Below, piece by piece: positions 26,411 through 35,034 of a DNA stretch of 64,000 nucleotides. The notes under the pieces are model-generated. The model saw nothing but the letters and a program-made list of their open reading frames with translations. It did not search any database and was not told the DNA's origin. This DNA comes from UBA6059 sp040219045 (GTDB lineage Bacteria > Bacteroidota > Bacteroidia > Cytophagales > Cyclobacteriaceae). Where the stretch lies: the NCBI GenBank assembly GCA_965229505.1, contig OZ245881.1, forward strand, positions 5,146,001-5,210,000, given 5' to 3'. A program made the translations under genes and the position numbers. The number at the start of each line of letters is the position of its first letter. Position 1 is the stretch's first letter.

Positions 26411-26890
26411 TTAATTGGCGTGTAGCTCCTCACCTTCTAAAATTTCCCAGGTGTGGTCTGAAAGCAATTGTACTTTCCCGAGGAAGACGCTAAAAGATTT
26501 ATTTCGTCCCCATTCGTCTGGACTGATCATCGAAAGAAAGTCAGATCCATCCTCGCGCTGGTACAAATAGTAGATGTGATTAATAACCGGTTCGAAGTTG
26601 ATCTTGGCCAGATAGATGCGCTCTGAGAGCTTAACCCTGTGCTTAAGATCGCGAGCCTGCTCGACCAAGGTCTGCATCTGATCGTACAGCTGCTTAAACT
26701 GTCGATGTGTCTGATCGTGCATAGCCGATACAGCCTTACCACGAATCTTGCCCGCGTCCGTTGGCTTTACGATAGCACTCCCGACTGTATGTGCAAATTC
26801 AATCAATCCCGGATCCGGAGTGGTCTTTTCACTCATTAGATCCAGGTCAATTTTCTCCACATCTATCTTCTTCCCGGTATTTCGTTCCAC
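26411..26890 (-). CDS. DUF2452 domain-containing protein
   Basis: A cytosolic, mostly helical protein of the DUF2452 family found in Bacteroidota; no function is known. Conserved blocks are FAHTVGSAIVKPTDAGKIRG, KAVSAMHDQTHRQ and the later NFEPVINHIYYLYQ with LSMISPDEWG. It begins with a GTG at 26890, two bases after the stop of the small membrane-protein gene upstream, so the two are probably translationally coupled. An ATG 18 codons further in is an alternative start, but the GTG start keeps the tight arrangement. Confidence 0.85.
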   Translation of the reverse strand: MERNTGKKIDVEKIDLDLMSEKTTPDPGLIEFAHTVGSAIVKPTDAGKIRGKAVSAMHDQTHRQFKQLYDQMQTLVEQARDLKHRVKLSERIYLAKINFEPVINHIYYLYQREDGSDFLSMISPDEWGRNKSFSVFLGKVQLLSDHTWEILEGEELHAN

Positions 26891-26892
26891 AG

Positions 26893-27036
26893 CTATTCAG
26901 GGTTTTCTATTCTTTCCTTGAGGTTCTTCTTCGCACCAGGGAAAGTGGTTTTGCTTGAAATGTCAATGCCTATCAAGATCATTATGATCAAAAAAATCAA
27001 AGACAGTAGTAGAAATATCTTTTTGGATTTCTTCAT
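26893..27036 (-). CDS. Small single-pass membrane protein, 47 residues
   Basis: A short reading frame on the minus strand encodes a basic N-terminus (MKKSKK), one long hydrophobic helix (about residues 7-26) and a charged tail ending RIENPE. Its stop is two bases before the GTG of the DUF2452 gene. The codon pattern, the membrane-helix signature and the coupling support a real gene. I know no family for it; it may anchor or modulate the DUF2452 protein. Confidence 0.6.
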   Translation of the reverse strand: MKKSKKIFLLLSLIFLIIMILIGIDISSKTTFPGAKKNLKERIENPE

Positions 27037-27092
27037 TTGCCGATAGGCTACAATTCATTACAAAAGTAGAAAGAAAAGGTTTTTGAAATCAT

Positions 27093-27119
27093 AAAAAACC
27101 CCGGCCTTATCGGCCAGGG
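27093..27119 (-). terminator. Intrinsic terminator of the outer-membrane protein gene
   Basis: Read on the minus strand, a strong stem (CCCTGGCCG / CGGCCGGGG type pairing, + strand 27099-27106 with 27111-27119, four-base loop) is followed by six T residues (27093-27098 as A on the plus strand). It starts about 30 bases after the stop of the gene at 27151. Confidence 0.85.
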
Positions 27120-27150
27120 TCATATTTCTTACTACCGTAAACTGGAGCCA

Positions 27151-27744
27151 TTAAAAGGCAAATCCAAAACCAATATTGAATAGCAAACCTCCGGTCAGTG
27201 CTCCGGGAAGATCCTCAGTAATGATTTCTTGGCTGCCATTAGGAAAAGTGGTATCAATCTGTACTGAATCATCTCCTCCGCCACTTATTGCATAGCCGAT
27301 TTCCGGTCTGAAGTAGAAGGTGCCACCGAACTTACCACCTACCTTCAGATTCACAGCCGTGAAATCGTAGCTGGTAGTACCCTCACCACCGCTTCCATTT
27401 CCTTGGTTCGAATCCAGATCAGAAAAGGTCAGGTCAGAGTCAAAACTATTGTAAGACAGACCTACATATACATTGCGCCCATTTCTTAACAGGTAATAAT
27501 GAGCTCCTATTTCCCAGTAGGTGAAATCGGTATCAACGTCCTGTATGTTTAGTGAGAATGTAGAAAAATCCCCGGAGAAGGCGATTTTTTCATTGGCCAA
27601 AGGGGTAACATATTCAAAGTTCAGGCTTGCCAGGTTAGACAGACCCGCTTTTACTCCAATTCTGATTGGCTTGCTTTGGGCGCTTGCAGCATAACCAATA
27701 ATGACAAAGGCAGTTAGTAGCAGTAGTGATTTCATAATTCTCAT
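27151..27744 (-). CDS. Outer-membrane beta-barrel protein (porin-like, small)
   Basis: A signal peptide (ending YAASAQ) is followed by alternating strands rich in Gly, Tyr and Phe (for example IRIGVKAGLSNLASLNFEYV, AFSGDFSTFSLNI, YWEIGAHYYLL, NVYVGLSYNSF, GGKFGGTFYFRPEIGYAIS), ending in GFGFAF with a terminal Phe, which is the usual outer-membrane assembly signal. About eight strands are predicted, comparable to OmpW/OmpA-size barrels. Two in-frame ATGs (27744 and 27735) are possible starts. Function unknown. A good terminator follows. Confidence 0.85.
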   Translation of the reverse strand: MRIMKSLLLLTAFVIIGYAASAQSKPIRIGVKAGLSNLASLNFEYVTPLANEKIAFSGDFSTFSLNIQDVDTDFTYWEIGAHYYLLRNGRNVYVGLSYNSFDSDLTFSDLDSNQGNGSGGEGTTSYDFTAVNLKVGGKFGGTFYFRPEIGYAISGGGDDSVQIDTTFPNGSQEIITEDLPGALTGGLLFNIGFGFAF

Positions 27745-27870
27745 TTGCTCTATTTTTAGTGAAAATTAGTTCTGATTCAAATAGTCAGGTCGTCAAAATT
27801 GAAATACAGAACTTATTTATAAGCAAATTATCAAACTCTAATGAATATAGAGAAGAAGAACGGGTAAAGA

Positions 27871-28983
27871 ATGAGCGCATCAATTGAAATAGGGCATCCT
27901 GAGAAACTACAGCGCAAAATCATTCATGTTGATATGGATGCCTTCTACGCATCTGTGGAGCAGCGTGACAATCCTGCCCTACGCGGAAAACCCCTCGCTG
28001 TGGGTGGCAGCAGTGATCGGGGTGTGGTAGCCGCTGCTAGCTATGAAGCCAGAAAGTATGGAGTGCGGTCGGCAATGGCTTCATCTGAAGCAGCCAGAAG
28101 GTGCAAAGATCTGATCTTTGTAAGGCCCAGGTTTGACGCATACAAGAAAGCTTCTGATAAGATACGATCCATATTCGAAGACTACACCGACCTTGTTGAG
28201 CCTCTATCCCTTGATGAAGCTTATCTTGATGTCACACACAATAAGGTGGGCATACCAAGCGCCACACTCATTGCAAAAGAAATAAAAGAGCGTATCAAGT
28301 CGGAGGTCAATCTAACTGCCTCGGCCGGCATATCCATCAATAAGTTTCTCGCCAAGACAGCCAGTGACCTGGATAAGCCCGATGGACTCAGCATCATCTT
28401 ACCAGAAGAAGCTGAAGCATTCGTAGAGAAACTACCTATTCACCGATTTCATGGTATAGGCAAAGTCACCGCGGAGAAACTAAAGAAAATGGGCGTTTTC
28501 ACAGGTAAAGATTTGAAGATGCTCTCTATCGTGAGGCTCAAAAGCACCTTTGGAAAATCGGGGCAATACTACTTCGATATCGCCCGGGCCAAAGACAATC
28601 GGCAGGTTAACCCAAACCGAGAGCGCAAGTCAATTGGCGCGGAAAATACTTTTAGTAAAGACCTGTTCAGGGAAGCGGATATTCGTGAAGCGCTGGATAA
28701 GATATTCAATGAAGTTTACCGCAGAATCCAAAAGTCAAAAGTCAAGGCGCGAACGCTTACGATCAAGTACAAGTATCACGATTTTGAAGTTCATACTAAG
28801 AGTCAATCCAGTACAGATATGATGGAGTCCAAAGAGGACTTTTGGGATTGTTACGACACGCTATTTCCTCAGGTCAGCTGGGAAGATAAACCCATCAGAC
28901 TATTGGGCATTACAGTATCTAACTTCGCTGAGATCGAGCCACCTCCACATCCAACTTCATCACAACTTACCCTCCAGTATTAA
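27871..28983 (+). CDS. dinB: DNA polymerase IV (Y-family)
   Basis: Translesion DNA polymerase of the Y family, part of DNA damage tolerance. Catalytic carboxylates are in HVDMDAFYASVEQ (Asp21) and the SLDEAYLDV motif; other blocks are VAAASYEARKYGVRSAM, ASAGISINKFLAKTAS (helix-hairpin region) and FHGIGKVTAEKLKKMG. Length (370) is standard. The protein ends in SQLTLQY; a Q-L-T-L-x-[FY] end is a credible beta-clamp-binding peptide. No LexA-type operator was recognised upstream. Its stop overlaps the convergent gene by four bases. Confidence 0.96.
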   Translation: MSASIEIGHPEKLQRKIIHVDMDAFYASVEQRDNPALRGKPLAVGGSSDRGVVAAASYEARKYGVRSAMASSEAARRCKDLIFVRPRFDAYKKASDKIRSIFEDYTDLVEPLSLDEAYLDVTHNKVGIPSATLIAKEIKERIKSEVNLTASAGISINKFLAKTASDLDKPDGLSIILPEEAEAFVEKLPIHRFHGIGKVTAEKLKKMGVFTGKDLKMLSIVRLKSTFGKSGQYYFDIARAKDNRQVNPNRERKSIGAENTFSKDLFREADIREALDKIFNEVYRRIQKSKVKARTLTIKYKYHDFEVHTKSQSSTDMMESKEDFWDCYDTLFPQVSWEDKPIRLLGITVSNFAEIEPPPHPTSSQLTLQY

Positions 28984-29348
28984 GCCAGTGCAAGGCTCAT
29001 AATGTCATCCTTGTTTTTGATAAACATGGTTTGATTATTGATCAATAGTATTGGTGATCTGAGCAGCTCGGGATAATCAACAATCAATGCCAATGCTGAC
29101 TCATTATTAAGACGATCCAATCTCAATCGTAGGCTGTGAAATAATGGCCCGTCAACATCCAGCATCTCAATTATTTCCACCTTCAATCTACGCGCCAGGT
29201 CACCCAGCATCCTCTTTGAAAAATGAGTCTGGGTGATGTCATACTGCTTGACTTTTTCTGATAAGATATTGGCATAGGCAATGGCCTCCTTATGCGCATC
29301 GTCCTTACTATTGAAAATGATGATGATCTCCTTTGGCCCTAGCTCCAT
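28980..29348 (-). CDS. ArsC/Spx-like thioredoxin-fold protein without catalytic cysteine (tentative)
   Basis: A 122-residue cytosolic protein. The arrangement (first strand EIIIIFNSKDDAHKEAIAYA, a helix, DITQTHFSKRMLGDLARRL, and a late LIVDYPELLRSPILLINN followed by a short strand) resembles the ArsC/Spx family, where the pattern NPxLIKRPIV occurs near the C-terminus. The cysteine expected after the first strand is absent; the protein has no cysteine at all. If the fold is right it is not a reductase. It is convergent with dinB, with a four-base overlap, and its upstream gap holds a promoter for the DUF3127 gene. Confidence 0.55.
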   Translation of the reverse strand: MELGPKEIIIIFNSKDDAHKEAIAYANILSEKVKQYDITQTHFSKRMLGDLARRLKVEIIEMLDVDGPLFHSLRLRLDRLNNESALALIVDYPELLRSPILLINNQTMFIKNKDDIMSLALA

Positions 29349-29654
29349 GGTTCGATTTTGAAGAGTTGAAAAAACTTATGCCTAAAGCTAGATCAGGGTG
29401 AAAATGCAAACCTTGATAGCCGTCACCACAAACAGAAACCTTTAGGTGACATTGATCATACCGCACATTGCATTCTCAATGCTAATTTTTTTAGCACGAA
29501 AAATAAGTCATTCTAAATATTGACATAACATATTTAAAATCAGATATTTAATTCACTTTAGACGAATTATTAATTCAATCTATGAGCAAATTCAATTTGC
29601 CCTTAGCGACCATTTCATTCATATTTGAGCCTGAAAAAATGAATAACCTCCAAT
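29349..29654. other. AT-rich divergent intergenic region
   Basis: A 306-base gap between the ArsC-like gene and the DUF3127 gene. It contains no reading frame of note. Its right end holds the promoter candidate at 29596-29627. The left part has no clear -7 box for the minus-strand gene. Confidence 0.5.
29596..29627 (+). promoter_or_regulatory. Candidate promoter of the DUF3127 gene
   Basis: TTTG at 29596-29599 and CATATTTG at 29620-29627 (7 of 8 match to TAnnTTTG) are 20 bases apart, the spacing of the Bacteroidota housekeeping promoter. The start codon follows 28 bases after the box. Confidence 0.5.
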
Positions 29655-30038
29655 ATGAATATTAAGGCAAAACTTCTTGAGAAATCTGAAACACAACAAA
29701 TCTCAGCTTCATTCAAAAAGCGCGAATTTGTAGTAGAATATAGTGAGAATCCTCAGTACCCTGAATTCGTCAAATTCGAATTGATTCAGGATAAATGCGA
29801 TCTGATCGATGCTGTACAGCCAGGTCAAGAGATGGAGATTTACTTTAACCTCAAGGGGCGCAAGTGGACTGATCCGAAAGGTGAAGTGAAGTACTTCAAC
29901 TCTCTTCAGGCATGGAAAATTGAGCGGACAAATGATGTTGCCAGTCAAGCCCCTTCAGCGCCTGATAAATCAGGACTTGAAAACCAAAAAGAACCTGAAT
30001 GGCTACAAGCCAATGATGATGACGATCTGCCCTTCTAA
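29655..30038 (+). CDS. DUF3127 domain protein with SSB-like C-terminal tail
   Basis: A 127-residue protein of the DUF3127 family, common in Bacteroidota. The first 90 residues look like an OB-fold: strands AKLLEKSETQQISA, KREFVVEY, VKFELIQD, then GQEMEIYFNLKGRKWTDPKG and FNSLQAWKIE. A linker of about 25 low-complexity residues leads to the extreme C-terminus DDDDLPF, which closely mimics the acidic tip of single-stranded DNA-binding protein (DDDIPF). In SSB that tip recruits repair and replication enzymes. A DNA-metabolism role is therefore likely but not proven. It has its own promoter candidate; the neighbouring helicase gene is convergent. Confidence 0.85.
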   Translation: MNIKAKLLEKSETQQISASFKKREFVVEYSENPQYPEFVKFELIQDKCDLIDAVQPGQEMEIYFNLKGRKWTDPKGEVKYFNSLQAWKIERTNDVASQAPSAPDKSGLENQKEPEWLQANDDDDLPF

Positions 30039-30055
30039 GCAGGGGGTCGGAAGCT

Positions 30056-31264
30056 TCATCTGTTAGATTTTTTGAAAGGCTTACCCCCTCTACCCTTTGC
30101 GGGCTTTCGTGACGGAGGGTTCCACTCGGGACCCTCTCCCAGATGCGATGGTAGTTTTACCTTTCGCACTTCTTTTTCGATGAGTGTTTCGATGTTTTTG
30201 AAGTTGTACTGGTCTTCATTATTGATGAAGGTGAAGGCTACCCCATCGGCCTGAGCCCGAGCGGTTCTGCCTATTCTGTGCACATAGTCCTCGGCATCCT
30301 GAGGTACGTCATAGTTGATCACCAAATCGATATCTTCCACATCGATTCCGCGACTCAATATATCTGTTGCAACCAGCACATTGACCTTTCTGTTTTTGAA
30401 CCCTCTCAACATTTCCTCCCTCTGATTCTGATCAAGATCTGAGTGGATTCCTTCAGCCGGTATTTTGTGTTTGTTGAGCTCTCTTACGACTTTGTCGACG
30501 GTGATCTTTCGGCTGCAGAAGATGATCACACTGCTCATGCTTTTCGCACTCAACAAATGACTAATCAACCCTAGCTTTTGCTGATCATAAGTCAAAAATG
30601 CAGCCTGCACAATTTTCTCAGATGGCTTAGATATCGCGATGTTGACCTCTGCCGGATCATTGAGGATATCCTGCGCAAGCTTTCTTATTTTGGGAGGCAT
30701 AGTCGCCGAGAAGAGCAGGGACTGCCTGGTCTTAGGCATGTCCTTGATGATACGCATCAGGTCGTCATGGAATCCCATATCCAGCATCCGATCAGCCTCA
30801 TCGAGTATCAGGTGTTTCACGGTAGTGAGGTTGACATAGCCCATCTGCATGTGTGCAATCAACCTGCCCGGGGTAGCAATGATTATTTCAGCACTGGTAG
30901 TCAATGCGCTCTTTTGATTATCCCACGAGCTGCCATCGCCTCCACCGTAGATCGGTGCGGAAGCCACATCACAGAAATAAGCCAATCCCTGAACCTGCTG
31001 ATCAATTTGAAGCGCCAACTCTCGTGTGGGCGCCAGAATAACCGTGTCTACCGTACCCCTATTTTTCTTCACTGCCAGGTCATGCAACACTGGTAGTATG
31101 AAGGCTGCCGTCTTGCCAGTACCTGTCTGGGCACAACCGATTAGATCACCCCCATTCATGATAATGGGTATGGCTTTTTCCTGAATTGGTGTAGGCTTTG
31201 TAAAGCCCATAGCGTCCAATCCTTCGAGTACTTCCCCGGCTAATCCTAAGCTCTTAAATTCCAA
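30056..31264 (-). CDS. DEAD-box ATP-dependent RNA helicase (RhlE-like)
   Basis: RNA helicase with all core motifs: Q motif (GFTKPTPIQ), Walker A AQTGTGKT, PTRELALQ, DEAD in LDEADRMLDMGF, SAT, the second RecA domain with DILSRGIDVEDIDLVINYD and HRIGRTAR. The C-terminal tail after about residue 375 is short and basic (KPAKGRGGKPFKK), suited to binding RNA nonspecifically. At 402 residues it fits the RhlE/DbpA-size group of Bacteroidota. Roles are probably ribosome assembly or mRNA turnover, cytosolic. Start ATG at 31264. Confidence 0.93.
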   Translation of the reverse strand: MEFKSLGLAGEVLEGLDAMGFTKPTPIQEKAIPIIMNGGDLIGCAQTGTGKTAAFILPVLHDLAVKKNRGTVDTVILAPTRELALQIDQQVQGLAYFCDVASAPIYGGGDGSSWDNQKSALTTSAEIIIATPGRLIAHMQMGYVNLTTVKHLILDEADRMLDMGFHDDLMRIIKDMPKTRQSLLFSATMPPKIRKLAQDILNDPAEVNIAISKPSEKIVQAAFLTYDQQKLGLISHLLSAKSMSSVIIFCSRKITVDKVVRELNKHKIPAEGIHSDLDQNQREEMLRGFKNRKVNVLVATDILSRGIDVEDIDLVINYDVPQDAEDYVHRIGRTARAQADGVAFTFINNEDQYNFKNIETLIEKEVRKVKLPSHLGEGPEWNPPSRKPAKGRGGKPFKKSNR

Positions 31265-31418
31265 TTTATCTATTTGATTGAGGTGTGTAAATTTTGCTGA
31301 TTATCCGTGAATAAGACCACTTATACATTATCTCTAAAATCAGCGAACAGATTGCAGTGATTGAATCTTTTATATTCCACAATATTAAGAAAATAATAAG
31401 CAAACTAGGTAAAGTATC

Positions 31419-33650
31419 ATGCGATTAGCAGCAGTACTGGCCATTGTTTTCACCGTCACCTTTAGCGCGGTAGGTCAGGAAAAGTCAAAGACTCCTTCAG
31501 TCAATATAGTACAGGCCGTCGATGAGATCGTCCTGGACGGTAATCTACTGGAGGAAACATGGCTCCAAGCTGACCCTGCTGATGATTTCTTTCAGTTCTT
31601 CCCTTTTGATACCTCAATGGCGACCACTAAGACAGTGGTGAAACTCACCTACGACGATAAGAATCTCTACGTGGGCGTACAATGGTTTGATGAAAAAGAT
31701 GGTGACTATGTGATCACCTCTCTGCGACGAGATTATCGATCACCCGGTGCTGATGGACTGGCCTTTCTTTTCGATACCTATCAGGACAAGACCAACGCTT
31801 TTTCTTTTGGGGTTAATCCTTTCGGCGTACAACGCGAAGGGCTGGTCTCCAATGGGGGTACTGTAGGTTCAGACTTCTCTTTGTCATGGGACAATAAATG
31901 GTTTAGTGAAGTGGTAATAAATGAGAAAGGATGGACCGCAGAGCTTGCTATTCCTTTTAAGACACTTAGATACAAGAGCGATCGTGATAAATGGAACTTT
32001 ATGGTCTATCGGATTGACAGCAAGGAAAATGAACGTGCCTCATGGAGCTACATTCCTCGCAACTGGCGCCCCTACACGCTGGCCTATGCCGGAGAAATGG
32101 TATGGGACAAACCGCCTAAAAAGCAAGGGCCTAACATCGCATTGATACCCTTTATGGCTGGAGGAATCAACAAAAACTATGAGGAGGATACGCCCACTGA
32201 CCGTAACTTTTCGGTAGGAGGTGATGCGAAGATCGCGTTGACCCCAGCATTGAACCTTGATCTTACTATCAATCCCGATTTCTCCCAGGTAGAGGTGGAT
32301 CAGCAGGTCACCAACCTTGATCGTTTCGAAATTTTCTTTCCCGAGCGACGACAGTTCTTTCTGGAGAATGCTGACTTGTTCGCCTCCTTTGGCTCAGAGG
32401 ACGCCCGTCCCTTCTTTAGTAGGCGCATAGGTGTGGCTATCGATACAGCTACTGGTACCAACGTTCAAAACAAGATCGTAGGGGGAGCCAGAGTCAGTGG
32501 TAATATCAATAGTAAACTTCGCATCGGCCTTATGGATATCCAGGCAGCCGAAGATAAGGAAATCAACTTGCCGGCATTGAATTATGTAGTGGCCGTGGCA
32601 CAGCAGCGCATCAGCGCCAGGTCCAATATCTCAGGTATCTTCGTTAACAAACAGTCCTTCAATTCCAGCTTCACCGATAAGCTTTTCGAAGAACCCACTG
32701 GCTTTAATCGTACGGCCGGTATTGATCTTAATCTTGCAACGGACAACAACCGGCTTACCAGCAAAATATTCTATCACCGCACATTTCAGGATAGAGAACT
32801 GGATGAACAATACTCACAAGGTGCCTCAGTGATTTATAACAATCCACAGTGGAATATCGAGTGGAATCATTTGCTGGTAGGTGAAAACTACAATGCTGAA
32901 GTGGGGTTTGTACGCAGGACAGGTATCAACTCGGTAAGTCCCACTATCTCACGTACCTTCTACCCTCAATCGAAGATCATCAACAACCACGGTCCGGGGA
33001 TTCTCTTTGAGCAGTTCTGGGGAGGTGATGTCGGCAAGTCCGATCAATTAATCAGGGGTTTTTATGATTTTCGTTTTCAAAACCTGGCCAACAGTCGCGT
33101 AGCGGTCAACAGACGATTCACCTACTTATTCAGCGACTTTGATCCTACGCGCTCCGATGGAGAACCGCTACCCGCCGGAAGCTCGTATGAGTATGTCAAT
33201 TTCTTTGCACGCTACAGCTCTGATCCACGTAAGCTTTTCAACTATAATGTCAGTACAAGTCTTGGTCAATACTTCAACGGCAACCGCTATCAGCTCAACA
33301 CTGAGCTCACCTATCGCTTTCAGCCCTATGGCAATGTCTCTTTGACCTTCAACTACAATCGTGTGGAGTTGCCAGCGCCATATGCGACTTCAAATATATT
33401 CCTGATCGGACCCAGGTTTGACTTGACCCTTACCAGAAGTCTCTTCATAACGAACTTCATACAGTTCAACAGCCAAAACGAAAACATCAATATCAACGCC
33501 CGATTACAGTGGAGATTTAAACCAGTCTCTGACTTCTTTATCGTCTACACTGACAATTATTTCTACAGCTTTGAGGATGATCTGGTGAGGGACTTTGCTC
33601 CTCGCACCCGAGCTTTGGTCTTTAAGCTCACCTATTGGTTGAATCTGTGA
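31419..33650 (+). CDS. DUF5916 protein with N-terminal CBM9-like domain, outer-membrane barrel
   Basis: A 743-residue exported protein (signal ending SAVGQ). Residues about 25-225 form a carbohydrate-binding CBM9-like domain of the type found in DUF5916 proteins (VQAVDEIVLDGNLLEETW, KLTYDDKNLYVGVQWF, GWTAELAIPFKTLRY). The rest is a large beta-barrel-like region, with the DUF5916 hallmark FFPERRQFFLENADLFA at about residue 308 and repeated Tyr/Phe/Arg-rich strands up to the end (VFKLTYWLNL). It probably sits in the outer membrane; function is unknown, though the family is often placed near peptidase and polysaccharide genes. A perfect hairpin follows at once. Confidence 0.9.
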   Translation: MRLAAVLAIVFTVTFSAVGQEKSKTPSVNIVQAVDEIVLDGNLLEETWLQADPADDFFQFFPFDTSMATTKTVVKLTYDDKNLYVGVQWFDEKDGDYVITSLRRDYRSPGADGLAFLFDTYQDKTNAFSFGVNPFGVQREGLVSNGGTVGSDFSLSWDNKWFSEVVINEKGWTAELAIPFKTLRYKSDRDKWNFMVYRIDSKENERASWSYIPRNWRPYTLAYAGEMVWDKPPKKQGPNIALIPFMAGGINKNYEEDTPTDRNFSVGGDAKIALTPALNLDLTINPDFSQVEVDQQVTNLDRFEIFFPERRQFFLENADLFASFGSEDARPFFSRRIGVAIDTATGTNVQNKIVGGARVSGNINSKLRIGLMDIQAAEDKEINLPALNYVVAVAQQRISARSNISGIFVNKQSFNSSFTDKLFEEPTGFNRTAGIDLNLATDNNRLTSKIFYHRTFQDRELDEQYSQGASVIYNNPQWNIEWNHLLVGENYNAEVGFVRRTGINSVSPTISRTFYPQSKIINNHGPGILFEQFWGGDVGKSDQLIRGFYDFRFQNLANSRVAVNRRFTYLFSDFDPTRSDGEPLPAGSSYEYVNFFARYSSDPRKLFNYNVSTSLGQYFNGNRYQLNTELTYRFQPYGNVSLTFNYNRVELPAPYATSNIFLIGPRFDLTLTRSLFITNFIQFNSQNENININARLQWRFKPVSDFFIVYTDNYFYSFEDDLVRDFAPRTRALVFKLTYWLNL

Positions 33651-33660
33651 TTTAACCTAA

Positions 33661-33691
33661 GACCTACGAAGTTTTGGAAACTTCGTAGGTC
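33661..33691. terminator. Perfect 14-bp hairpin between convergent genes
   Basis: GACCTACGAAGTTT (33661-33674) and its exact complement (33678-33691) enclose a TGG loop. It is 11 bases past the DUF5916 stop and six bases before the stop of the convergent tail-fibre-like gene, so it can end transcription from both sides. The wording resembles short palindromes that are dispersed in many Bacteroidota genomes; copy number was not tested. Confidence 0.7.
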
Positions 33692-33696
33692 TCCTT

Positions 33697-35010
33697 CTAT
33701 TTCTTAGTTGTTTTTAGCGAATCGATCTCAGCTTGCTGCCTAATCAAGTGCAACGTCAACTCTTCTATCTTTTTGAGTAGTAGTAAGTTCATTTCACCTA
33801 AGCTCATACCCGTTTCTTCAAGTTCTACAGCACTAGGAATCTCTGGGAGGTGACTATTCTTCTCGATGAAATTTTTTAACTCATCTAATGGCGATAAATT
33901 ATAGTCTTTGTGAAATACATAGTCAGGAACGCCCACCACTTGTACCACAATCTCTTCTGCCTCTACCATGCCATCGATAGACATCAAATAATCGTCCCCG
34001 ACCGCATTGGTGCCCACACCTATCTTACCAGAGGTATAGCTGATCAGACCCGCAGAACTAGTCCAAGGACTTGAAGTTGTAACATTAAACTTGGTTCCGT
34101 CCCATGAGAGGCCAGAACCTGTAAGCACAGCTCCATCAACGACAAAATCGTTGGATACCCAATCAATACCATGTCCATCCATAGATCCACCATCAACGAA
34201 CATGTTACCGTTACTGCTATTCCAATTCAAACCATTTCCATCAATTTCATCTCCTTTTATATAGAGGGTGCTTCCATCCCACGCAAGGCCTTGTCCTTCT
34301 AACTGAGCTCCATCAACATTAATCTGGTTTTCACTTCTAACCAGTCCGTTACCTAATATCTCATCATGATCAATTCCTACTGCATACAATACATCCTTAA
34401 TTTCGAAAAAATCTAAAGCTACGTCCGGTGTTTTATCACCTCTTGGCTGATAAACGATGAATCTGACTCTGATTTCATCTTCAATTATCGAATTGTTGAT
34501 CAAAAAAGATGTCAGGTCTATTTCAAGAGGGTACCATGTATCTGAAGAGCCTTTACGTCCAGTTCGTGCAAATACCTCCACCCAATCATTATTATTTGAT
34601 TTAATTTCAATTCTGAAATCACCATCATTGTAACTACTACTACTAGAGTTCATATTATACATTAATGTCATTTTTGCTTGCAATACATTGTCAAAAATAA
34701 ATTTGGGTGATGAAATATTACCGGTAAAGAGAAATCCATCGTACTCCGTACTACCTCTGTAAACACCTGGCAACATCAATGCAGTGGCGCTCTGATATCC
34801 ATCTACCATAACCCCATAATTAGCAACTTTATAAGTTCTTCTTTGCCATAACTTGCCACCTTCTTGAGGCCAATCGTCGATCGATGCTGCATCCTCGAAA
34901 CTCATGAAATAAGGAAAATCACTAACAGTGGTCTGTGAATAAGCCGAATCAGTGCAAATCCAATTAGCAACGATTCCCATTGCTAACAATATCCGTTGAC
35001 AGTTTTTCAT
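33697..35010 (-). CDS. Tail-fibre-like exported surface protein, shorter paralogue
   Basis: Last gene of the RHS operon. A signal peptide (ending SAYSQ) is followed by a 200-residue beta-rich domain of the concanavalin-like or discoidin-like kind (about residues 28-210, FPYFMSFEDA start). Then come short repeats of about 20 residues built on G-x-G-L-x-W-[DN] (QGLAWDGSTLYIKGDEI, NGLNWNSSNGNMFVDGG, HGIDWVSNDFVVDG, SGLSWDGTKFNV), the segment YTSGKIGVGT, and a C-terminal block NSHLPEIPSAVELEETG with GEMNLLLLKKIEELTLHLI coiled coil, well known in Bacteroidota tail-fibre-like proteins. From residue about 242 to 407 it is nearly identical to the upstream paralogue. Likely extracellular trimer or fibre. 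Confidence 0.8.
   Translation of the reverse strand: MKNCQRILLAMGIVANWICTDSAYSQTTVSDFPYFMSFEDAASIDDWPQEGGKLWQRRTYKVANYGVMVDGYQSATALMLPGVYRGSTEYDGFLFTGNISSPKFIFDNVLQAKMTLMYNMNSSSSSYNDGDFRIEIKSNNNDWVEVFARTGRKGSSDTWYPLEIDLTSFLINNSIIEDEIRVRFIVYQPRGDKTPDVALDFFEIKDVLYAVGIDHDEILGNGLVRSENQINVDGAQLEGQGLAWDGSTLYIKGDEIDGNGLNWNSSNGNMFVDGGSMDGHGIDWVSNDFVVDGAVLTGSGLSWDGTKFNVTTSSPWTSSAGLISYTSGKIGVGTNAVGDDYLMSIDGMVEAEEIVVQVVGVPDYVFHKDYNLSPLDELKNFIEKNSHLPEIPSAVELEETGMSLGEMNLLLLKKIEELTLHLIRQQAEIDSLKTTKK
33788..34284. repeat. Copy 1 of a 497-bp near-identical tract shared with the paralogue
   Basis: Aligned without gaps to 35201-35697, I find 13 mismatches in 497 bases (97.4% identity). Similarity falls away sharply on both sides. 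It encodes the repeat, YTSGKIGVGT and GEMNLLLLKKIEELTL regions. Confidence 0.9.
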
Positions 35011-35034
35011 ATTATTTTCATTAAGTCAGTTCCC

